Source of the DNA: Bacteroidota bacterium
GTDB taxonomy: Bacteria > Bacteroidota > Rhodothermia > Balneolales > Balneolaceae
Assembly (NCBI GenBank): GCA_024635465.1
Contig: JAGXIS010000058.1
Coordinates: forward strand, 1 to 6,055
Reading direction: 5' to 3'
DNA: 6,055 nucleotides
Shown piece by piece: positions 1 through 4,960 of this stretch (positions are counted from its first letter, which is position 1; every line of letters starts with the position of its first letter). The notes under the pieces were generated by a model. It was not told the DNA's origin. It did not search any database and saw only the letters and a list, made by a program, of their open reading frames with translations. Position numbers and translations under genes: made by a program.

Positions 1-35
1 CCGTAGGTCTCGATATAAAAACGTCGGTTATTCAT
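1..35 (-). CDS. miaB: Probable tRNA methylthiotransferase MiaB, N-terminal fragment (cut by the window edge)
   Basis: Only the first eleven codons and part of a twelfth are present, reading MNNRRFYIETYG from an ATG at 35-33. FYIETYG is the opening of the N-terminal methylthiotransferase domain of MiaB, where it is normally followed by CQMN, whose Cys is a ligand of the auxiliary iron-sulfur cluster. The related families RimO and MtaB begin differently (usually with SLGC or TLGC). MiaB is a radical-SAM enzyme that adds a methylthio group to i6A37 of tRNAs reading UNN codons. An in-frame stop lies at 56-54 and no other ATG lies between it and 35, which supports this start. The gene is on the same strand as the FKBP gene, 144 bp downstream of its stop. 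The identification rests on a very short stretch, so it is probable rather than certain. Confidence 0.62.
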   Translation of the reverse strand, partial: MNNRRFYIETY

Positions 36-61
36 TGTAAAATATTCAAATCTTTAAAGCT

Positions 62-94
62 CAAAAATAAACATCCTTTTGTTCATTTGATAAA
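62..94 (-). promoter_or_regulatory. Possible promoter for miaB of the Bacteroidota type
   Basis: On the minus strand TATTTTTG (69-62) fits the Bacteroidota -7 consensus TAnnTTTG. A TTTA (94-91), close to the -33 TTTG, lies 21 nt upstream. The -7 element is 26 nt from the miaB ATG. The region is very AT-rich, so a chance match is quite possible, and the phylum itself is inferred. Confidence 0.28.
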
Positions 95-102
95 ATTAAT
101 CT

Positions 103-127
103 GAGATGACAAACAACTCATCATCTC
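103..127 (-). terminator. Weak hairpin after the FKBP gene, possible terminator
   Basis: A perfect 7-bp inverted repeat, GAGATGA (103-109) and TCATCTC (121-127), has an 11-nt loop. On the minus strand it lies about 52 nt after the FKBP stop and is followed by an AT-rich stretch (ATTAATTTTAT) rather than a clean T run. The stem has only three G/C pairs. It is placed where a transcript end between the FKBP gene and miaB would be expected, but it is not a canonical intrinsic terminator. Confidence 0.25.
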
Positions 128-179
128 TTCATAACTAAATACGCATAATTTGATCAGATTAAGGGACGCAAGTTTTAGT

Positions 180-1025
180 TTACTCTCCAAGAATTTCAAC
201 TAACTCAACTTCAAACACGAGGATAGCATTTGGGGGAATTTCAGGAGACGGAGGTTCATTACCATATCCTAGGTTTGGCGGTAAAAAGAACTCAAACTTA
301 GAACCTTCATTCATCAATTGGAGTCCCTCAGTGAAACCATCGATTGTACCATCAACTCTAAATTCAGCAGTATCATCACCTTCAGTTTGGTTAAAAATAA
401 TGCCATTTGCTAAGGAACCTTTATATCTGACACTCACTCTATCAGTTAATGCAGGTGATTCACCCTCACCCTCTTCAATAACACGATACTGAAGCCCGCT
501 ATCGGTTTCAACTATTTCTACATCATCACGGGCTGCATTTTGTTCCAGGAATGTATCAGGATCCCGAAGAAAGGAGTCGAGTGTAATTTCATAAATTACA
601 ACCGCCCCGCATTGAATAATAGTGCCATCCGGCGGATTGTTACCGAAAGCCAGTTCAGGTGGCAATACTAATTCATATGTTGAGCCTTCACTCATCAAAG
701 ATAATCCCTCCCGTAATCCCGGGATGACACCATTATTCAACAAAAAATAGATGATGTCGTCTGTTTTTTCAAATGTATCTCCACTCACCAGTTTGCCGGT
801 AAATTCAACAAATACAAACTGATTTTCCTGAGGAATTTCCCCATCTCCCTCTTCAACAATTTTATAGATGAGTCCGCTATCCGTTTCTGTATAACCCTCT
901 GTTTCAGCATAATCATTCAGAATAGCTGTTTGATCGAGAGGTACACAGTCGTTATTGTTGTTTGCATCTACACAGCCGGTAAAAAGAATAGAAACGAATA
1001 TTAGAATTGTCAGATAGTACTTCAT
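180..1025 (-). CDS. Tandem two-domain FKBP-type peptidyl-prolyl isomerase lipoprotein
   Basis: This 281-residue protein is predicted to be a cell-envelope lipoprotein that catalyses or assists cis-trans isomerisation of prolyl bonds in exported proteins. Residues 1-17 form a signal peptide with FTGC at the cleavage site, so Cys18 would be lipidated; a short Asn-rich linker follows. Two FKBP domains lie at about residues 49-150 and 175-279, each opening with a DSGL segment. Domain 2 keeps most pocket residues: Tyr201, Phe211, the TIDGF stretch (227-231), the LGYGN motif with Tyr254, IPPNA (263-267) and Phe271. Phe231 replaces the usual Trp and Asn212 the usual Asp. Domain 1 is degenerate, with Phe75, Leu104, Phe127 and Tyr145 at pocket positions and no IPP motif. 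It is the last gene of the pyrE cluster, 35 bp after the unknown gene. Its fold and location are clear; its client proteins are unknown. Confidence 0.93.
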   Translation of the reverse strand: MKYYLTILIFVSILFTGCVDANNNNDCVPLDQTAILNDYAETEGYTETDSGLIYKIVEEGDGEIPQENQFVFVEFTGKLVSGDTFEKTDDIIYFLLNNGVIPGLREGLSLMSEGSTYELVLPPELAFGNNPPDGTIIQCGAVVIYEITLDSFLRDPDTFLEQNAARDDVEIVETDSGLQYRVIEEGEGESPALTDRVSVRYKGSLANGIIFNQTEGDDTAEFRVDGTIDGFTEGLQLMNEGSKFEFFLPPNLGYGNEPPSPEIPPNAILVFEVELVEILGE

Positions 1026-1060
1026 GAGAATGAATTTAAAAACTTTAGAAAATCTGTATG

Positions 1061-1537
1061 CTACAGTGTTGCAATAAAAGGCAGAGTACGAACTCCTGTT
1101 TCAATTTTTGAAATATTCCGGGGAAATTGATGTTCAATGTGATGACTTAGTCTGTGGTCATAAAATTCTGATTCAATAAATCCGCTCCACCATTCTCTTA
1201 ACGCATCAAGTGGCGGAATGATATCCAGGATGTCATCAGCTTTGTACAGTAGTAAATTGTGGTGAACTTCATCCAGGAGATCCACGATTTGTCCGGAAAT
1301 GGCTACCATAAAAGGTGCATTGCGATTCTCATCCTCGATCATCAGGTTGTGAAGAGAATAGGAGAGATCAACGGCTTCTTTAATATTCTTCAAAATATCA
1401 TCCCGGTAAACTTCTTCCAACTGATCCGCCCGTTTTCTGTAGACAGAAAAATTACGAGACAATCTCTTTCCGATCATGAGAGTAATACCGGATGCTGCAG
1501 CGGATAAAGTGAGAAGATCCTGATTTAATTGGGCCAT
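1061..1537 (-). CDS. Conserved-looking hypothetical protein, 158 residues, in the pyrE transcript
   Basis: I do not recognise a family. The ATG at 1537-1535 lies inside the end of pyrE, giving a 13-bp overlap in a different frame and suggesting translational coupling. The protein is predicted to be mostly helical. Residues 8-23 are uncharged and mildly hydrophobic and are followed by a basic patch (KRLSRNF, then YRKR), which could be a weak membrane-associating helix. Charged amphipathic helices follow at about 34-70 and 78-105. The C-terminal third is rich in aromatic and His residues (REWWSGF at 114-120, then HHIEHQFP at 132-139). No signal peptide, catalytic motif or metal-binding pattern stands out. 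Its position between pyrE and an FKBP lipoprotein gene does not define a role. The tight packing and coding-like composition make it a real gene; its function is open. Confidence 0.8.
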   Translation of the reverse strand: MAQLNQDLLTLSAAASGITLMIGKRLSRNFSVYRKRADQLEEVYRDDILKNIKEAVDLSYSLHNLMIEDENRNAPFMVAISGQIVDLLDEVHHNLLLYKADDILDIIPPLDALREWWSGFIESEFYDHRLSHHIEHQFPRNISKIETGVRTLPFIATL

Positions 1538-2166
1538 GTATCCGGTGACTTACGCCATTGATTCAGGAGTTCTACGTCAGACGGTTTGATTTTTCCAATT
1601 TCCAGTGCAACATCGATCAATGTTGCGTAATCAGTGAGGCAATAAAGGGGAATATCTTTTGCTTTAAATTTTTCAATGGAATTTTCAAAACCATATGTAA
1701 AGATGCTCATGGCAGCTTTTACATCCGCTCCAACAAATTGGAGTGCGTCAATCACGGACATGATAGAACCGCCTGTTGAAATTAGATCTTCAATCACCAG
1801 TGTAGACTGACCCTTATCAACTCCACCCTCAATCTGATTGCCAAGCCCGTAAGCTTTTGCTTTTGATCTCACGTATGCCATTGGTTTATCCAGGTTTTCA
1901 GCAACCCAGGCAGCATGGGGGATGCCGGCTGTAGCTGTTCCGGTAATCACCTCTACGTCCGGAAATTTATTTTCTATAAGATCTACAAATGCTTTTGAGA
2001 TACTTTTTCTGATTAGCGGATAGCGCAGTGTTAAGCGGTTGTCACAGTAAATGGGGGAGTTCCACCCGGAAGACCAGGTAAATGGTTGGTTAGGACGTAG
2101 AACGACAGCATCAATCTTCAAAAGTGATTGAGCCAATTCCCTCGAAAATGGTTTGTCAAATATCAT
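1525..2166 (-). CDS. pyrE: Orotate phosphoribosyltransferase
   Basis: PyrE joins orotate to PRPP, giving orotidine 5'-monophosphate and pyrophosphate, the fifth step of cytosolic UMP synthesis. At 213 residues it has the usual length. The orotate-binding segment is FTWSSGWNSPIYCDNR (29-44). The mobile catalytic loop (about 98-115) has Arg100, Lys102 and Lys104 in YVRSKAKAYG; Ser101 sits where the enterobacterial enzyme has Lys. The PRPP-binding signature is VIEDLISTGGS (124-134), with the acidic pair Glu126-Asp127. The ATG at 2166-2164 has no clear ribosome binding site immediately upstream. It is probably the first gene of a three-gene transcript, since a 187-bp gap separates it from pgpA and the next gene overlaps its stop. 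Two adjacent hairpins in the leader may have a regulatory role. Confidence 0.96.
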   Translation of the reverse strand: MIFDKPFSRELAQSLLKIDAVVLRPNQPFTWSSGWNSPIYCDNRLTLRYPLIRKSISKAFVDLIENKFPDVEVITGTATAGIPHAAWVAENLDKPMAYVRSKAKAYGLGNQIEGGVDKGQSTLVIEDLISTGGSIMSVIDALQFVGADVKAAMSIFTYGFENSIEKFKAKDIPLYCLTDYATLIDVALEIGKIKPSDVELLNQWRKSPDTWPN

Positions 2167-2206
2167 GGTATATAAAATAGTTCTGTTTTATTCTGTGCTT
2201 TTGTTC

Positions 2207-2239
2207 CAGGGATATCCTCCCTGACTACTTTGATGTAGT
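2207..2239 (-). promoter_or_regulatory. Paired hairpins in the pyrE leader, possible regulatory RNA structure
   Basis: On the minus strand two inverted repeats lie back to back about 40 nt upstream of the pyrE ATG. The first is ACTAC/GTAGT around a 6-nt loop (2239-2224). The second is CAGGGA/TCCCTG around the 5-nt loop GGATA (2223-2207). No T run follows, so this is not an intrinsic terminator. The pieces AGTCAGGGAGGAT partly resemble the conserved loop bound by the pyrimidine regulator PyrR as I remember it, with one base missing. A role in pyrimidine-responsive control of pyrE is a guess. Confidence 0.3.
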
Positions 2240-2303
2240 TTGTTAATCAAGTCAATATATTTTCACAATATAATGAATTATTGTTAACTACGTATTAATC
2301 GAG

Positions 2304-2345
2304 TCATAATAGTAGGAAAAAGGGGCAGATTCCTCAGAATTATGA
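2304..2345. repeat. AT-rich 7-bp inverted repeat downstream of pgpA
   Basis: TCATAAT (2304-2310) and ATTATGA (2339-2345) are perfect inverted copies separated by 28 bp. The spacer holds a small 4-bp hairpin (GATTCCTCAGAATT area) and, on the minus strand, a CCCCTTTTT run. It begins 8 nt after the pgpA stop, so it might help end the pgsA-pgpA transcript. The stems are weak, and I see no confident promoter for pyrE in the remaining 2167-2303. Confidence 0.25.
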
Positions 2346-2353
2346 TGGTGAGT

Positions 2354-2833
2354 CTAAAACAATAGGGGATAGATCCAAATCACGATCATTTCCAGCAACA
2401 GAAGTGAATAGGTGCCGGCGAGAAGATCATCGGCAAGAATCCCATATTTTCCATGCAAGTCCTGCAATTTATTAATACCAAGAGGTTTTTTTACATCAAA
2501 AAACCTGAACAGTAAAAAACCGGTCAATAGTAAAAACAGATCGGGTCCGACCGAGAAAAGAAAGGGTGTAGCGATGAAAACGAGAGTTTGTCCGGCAGCT
2601 TCATCCATCACAAATTGAGCAGGGTCTTCACCATATTTGACAACAGCCGCATCAGAAGTCCAGAGTGAAAGAAGGACGGTTCCTATTAAGAGAATCAGAA
2701 TCCCGAATTGTGGTGACAACCAAAAAGCCAGGTAGATGAGTGGTAACGTGACCAAACTTCCCCATGTTCCGGGTGCTTTTGGGAGATTTCCGACACCTAA
2801 AAGTGTGCCGAATAATACTTTAAATGAACTCAT
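2354..2833 (-). CDS. pgpA: Phosphatidylglycerophosphatase A
   Basis: PgpA removes the phosphate from phosphatidylglycerophosphate to give phosphatidylglycerol at the inner membrane. The 159-residue protein has the normal family length and all family blocks in order: GVGNLPKAPGTWGSL (13-27), DPAQFVMDEAAG (70-81) with the acidic pair Asp77-Glu78, RFFDVKKP (110-117), and GILADDLLAG (131-140) with Asp135-Asp136. The acidic residues are expected to bind Mg2+. Hydrophobic segments at about 26-58, 83-110 and 141-158 fit its membrane location. Its ATG (2833-2831) overlaps the pgsA stop as ATGA, so translation is probably coupled to the gene that makes its substrate. The identification is secure. Confidence 0.95.
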   Translation of the reverse strand: MSSFKVLFGTLLGVGNLPKAPGTWGSLVTLPLIYLAFWLSPQFGILILLIGTVLLSLWTSDAAVVKYGEDPAQFVMDEAAGQTLVFIATPFLFSVGPDLFLLLTGFLLFRFFDVKKPLGINKLQDLHGKYGILADDLLAGTYSLLLLEMIVIWIYPLLF

Positions 2834-3420
2834 GCCTTATTAATAGATCTGAAAAGAGACCTGTTTACATAGAGATATTCAATTCCGGAGTAAACCGTTA
2901 TGACTACCACGACCATCAATACCCAGTAAAAAATATTGGTGGCAAAAATTGTGTTTACAATATTCCCAAACTGACCGCCGAAAAGCAGTAAAAAACCAAA
3001 AAGAAGGGCTACATACAGAAATCCCATCTGCATTGCGGTCTTGATTTTAGCCGTTTTTCGTGTTTCAATGATAAGGCCTTTCCGACTGCTTATTACTCTT
3101 AGAGTAGTGATGATAACATCCCTGATGACAATTAAAACAATAGCCCACCAGGGGAATTGGCTAGGGTCTAAAAAAGGTAAACAAACAAAACCGGCAAACG
3201 TTAAAAACTTATCGGCAAGTGGATCTAAAAAAACACCAAAATCACTTTCGACATCATATTTTCTTGCATAATACCCATCAACAGCATCTGAAACTGCTGC
3301 TACGGTAAATACAACGAGACTTAACCCCCTCCATACGATATCATCCTGAATAAACATCAACAGGAAGATAGGAGCCATCGCCAGTCTGAACGCGCTTAAT
3401 ATGTTGGGAATTTTATCCAA
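2830..3420 (-). CDS. pgsA: CDP-diacylglycerol--glycerol-3-phosphate 3-phosphatidyltransferase
   Basis: PgsA transfers the phosphatidyl group from CDP-diacylglycerol to glycerol 3-phosphate, giving phosphatidylglycerophosphate and CMP in the inner membrane. The 196-residue protein carries the complete CDP-alcohol phosphotransferase signature at residues 45-70: Asp45, Asp48-Gly49, Ala52-Arg53, Gly62, Asp66 and Asp70. The N-terminus IPNILSAFRLAMAPIF is typical of PgsA. Hydrophobic segments lie at about 14-24, 33-46, 72-84, 91-110, 130-149 and 163-179. The start is TTG (3420-3418): no in-frame ATG lies between it and the upstream stop at 3441-3439, and the family N-terminus begins right after it. 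Cardiolipin and phosphatidylserine synthases share the signature, but length, N-terminus and the adjacent pgpA favour PgsA. Confidence 0.94.
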   Translation of the reverse strand: MDKIPNILSAFRLAMAPIFLLMFIQDDIVWRGLSLVVFTVAAVSDAVDGYYARKYDVESDFGVFLDPLADKFLTFAGFVCLPFLDPSQFPWWAIVLIVIRDVIITTLRVISSRKGLIIETRKTAKIKTAMQMGFLYVALLFGFLLLFGGQFGNIVNTIFATNIFYWVLMVVVVITVYSGIEYLYVNRSLFRSINKA

Positions 3421-3519
3421 GATGTAAATGTAATGCTCTCAACTATAAATTGATACTGCGGTTTTTTTAATTGCAGTTACTAAGACACCCTGATCATTAT
3501 TGTATGAAAATACACCTTA

Positions 3520-3546
3520 TAACCACTTTTTAACTACTTTTAACCA
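3520..3546. repeat. Short tandem direct repeats in the pgsA-cinA divergent region
   Basis: TAACCACTTTT (3520-3530) is followed directly by TAACTACTTTT (3531-3541), differing at one base, and a third partial copy TAACCA starts at 3541. The 10-11-bp period equals about one helical turn, which would place repeated sites on one face of the DNA. They lie about 100 bp from the pgsA start and 127 bp from the cinA start. This could be an operator or simple AT-rich drift. Confidence 0.4.
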
Positions 3547-3615
3547 TCAATGTATTTAATAAAATAGATCATTTGAGGTTTATTCAAAAAGTGCTTCCTC
3601 ATCATATGAAGTCAA

Positions 3616-3621
3616 TATAAT
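3616..3621 (+). promoter_or_regulatory. Possible -10 element for cinA
   Basis: A perfect TATAAT lies 52 bp upstream of the cinA ATG. The hexamer at the expected -35 distance (around 3593-3598) does not resemble TTGACA, and no Bacteroidota-type TAnnTTTG was found nearby. An 8-bp palindrome, TCATATGA (3602-3609), sits just upstream. This is suggestive only, because the region is AT-rich. Confidence 0.28.
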
Positions 3622-3635
3622 ATCCTGATCAAAAT

Positions 3636-3653
3636 TTCATCAATATTCATCAA
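3636..3653. repeat. Two copies of TTCATCAA upstream of cinA
   Basis: TTCATCAA occurs at 3636-3643 and again at 3646-3653, with a 10-bp period, just before the cinA start. The copies are exact. In a transcript starting near 3628 they would lie in the 5' leader. Chance is possible given their length. Confidence 0.35.
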
Positions 3654-3673
3654 AGCCCTATTTTAAAGAAATT

Positions 3674-4960
3674 ATGAAAATAGCACATATCATCTCGATT
3701 GGTAATGAACTTCTTATTGGCGATACCGTCAATACAAATGCATCCTGGATAGGCAGATCCCTGACTGAATCTGGGTTTGAGGTTGAAAGAGTGTTTACGA
3801 TTCCTGATAACTATGACTTAATCCGACAGCATATCAAGCAATCGCTCGAATATTCAGATTTTACGGTTGTGACGGGTGGACTCGGACCTACTCATGATGA
3901 TATCACAAAGAAGGTGGTTACGGATATTTTTGAATGTGATTTAGTGGAAGACTCTGAAGTGATGTCCTACATCGAGAAGATATTTAAATCGAGGGGATTT
4001 CATCTATCTCAGTCGAACAGGGAACAGGCTTTGGTACCGTCAGCTTGTGATGTGCTTTTTAATAAGCAGGGAACTGCACCCGGGATGTGGTTTGAACTAA
4101 ATGGGAAATATCTGGCTGTGTTGCCAGGTGTTCCTTATGAGATGCAGTATCTCATGACAAATCAGGTTTATCCAAAACTCCAATCTGTATTTACAGATGT
4201 AGAAGTGTGGGTAACAGAGTATTTTAAAACAGCCGGAATACCGGAAAGTACTCTCAGTGATCAGATTGGGAGTCTCGATGAATTTCTAACGAATGGAATC
4301 GGTGTAGCTTTCCTGCCAAATCCGGGTGGAGTAACGATTCGTATCAGTGCGTCCGGATCAAGTAGAAATGATGCAGAACAAAGGTTAGCGAAATTGCGTA
4401 ATCTGCTTGAGACAAAAATTGGCCATTATCTATACGGAAAGGGAAAAGAGTTAAGCCTCGCTGATGTGGTTGGCAAATTATTGAAAGAAAAAAATTTTAC
4501 CATTGCGACAGCTGAAAGTTGTACCGGTGGATTTATATCCAATGAAATTACTGATATTCCGGGCTCAAGTGAATATTTGAATGGGGGTGTGGTGGCATAC
4601 TCCAATCAGTCCAAAACAAAAATGTTAGGTGTGGATCCAGCAATCATAAACAAACATGGAGCTGTCAGTAAAGAGGTGGCTCTACAGATGGCTAAGGGTG
4701 TTGCTGAACACTTTGATTCCTCCATTGGCGTTTCTACTACAGGAATAGCCGGGCCGGGTGGGGGCACAGAGGAAAAACCGGTTGGCCTGGTTTGGATGGG
4801 ATTTTGGATTAAAGGCAAACATTTTGCGTTGAAAGCGATGTTTTCAAAAGATAGAAATTTAAATAAACAACGAACATCTATGGTGGTTTTAGAAACCGTA
4901 CGTCGAGAGTTATTGGAGATTCCGAATTATCCTTATGAATTAAAACCATATAACCCTTGA
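3674..4960 (+). CDS. cinA: CinA family protein (COG1058 nucleotide-binding domain plus nicotinamide-nucleotide amidase domain)
   Basis: This is a full-length two-domain CinA of 428 residues. The N-terminal domain (about 1-170) has the molybdopterin-binding-like fold: IGNELLIGDTVNTN (9-22), TGGLGPTHDDITK (67-79) and LPGVPYEMQYL (150-160). In characterised members this part hydrolyses ADP-ribose. The C-terminal PncC-type domain (about 258-417) holds TAESCTGG (279-286), with the probable nucleophile Ser282, then NGGVVAYSN (303-311) and TGIAGPGGG (356-364). It deamidates nicotinamide mononucleotide to nicotinate mononucleotide in pyridine nucleotide salvage. The linker domain (about 175-255) includes FLPNPGGVTIRIS (213-225). 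The ATG at 3674 has little Shine-Dalgarno sequence. The gene is divergent from pgsA, and its stop overlaps the next gene. The original naming for competence induction does not imply competence here. Confidence 0.95.
   Translation: MKIAHIISIGNELLIGDTVNTNASWIGRSLTESGFEVERVFTIPDNYDLIRQHIKQSLEYSDFTVVTGGLGPTHDDITKKVVTDIFECDLVEDSEVMSYIEKIFKSRGFHLSQSNREQALVPSACDVLFNKQGTAPGMWFELNGKYLAVLPGVPYEMQYLMTNQVYPKLQSVFTDVEVWVTEYFKTAGIPESTLSDQIGSLDEFLTNGIGVAFLPNPGGVTIRISASGSSRNDAEQRLAKLRNLLETKIGHYLYGKGKELSLADVVGKLLKEKNFTIATAESCTGGFISNEITDIPGSSEYLNGGVVAYSNQSKTKMLGVDPAIINKHGAVSKEVALQMAKGVAEHFDSSIGVSTTGIAGPGGGTEEKPVGLVWMGFWIKGKHFALKAMFSKDRNLNKQRTSMVVLETVRRELLEIPNYPYELKPYNP

Noticed and set aside
1119..1144. HHIEHQFP in the unknown protein, resembling a fatty acid desaturase His box
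   Set aside because: Desaturases need three His boxes and several membrane helices; this protein is short and has neither.
1259..1507. Plus-strand open frame of 82 codons
   Set aside because: It lies opposite the 158-residue minus-strand gene inside the pyrE cluster, and its product shows no recognisable domain.
1558..1779. Plus-strand open frame of 73 codons
   Set aside because: It is antisense to pyrE, whose motifs prove the minus strand is coding.
2266..2283. AT-rich imperfect palindrome upstream of pyrE
   Set aside because: Only five outer pairs form in a very AT-rich context, so it is not distinguishable from chance.
2412..2618. Plus-strand open frame of 68 codons
   Set aside because: It is antisense to the conserved catalytic blocks of pgpA and has shadow-type composition.
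3041..3271. Plus-strand open frame of 76 codons
   Set aside because: It is antisense to the signature region of pgsA.
4606..4818. Minus-strand open frame of 70 codons
   Set aside because: It is antisense to the conserved C-terminal domain of cinA.
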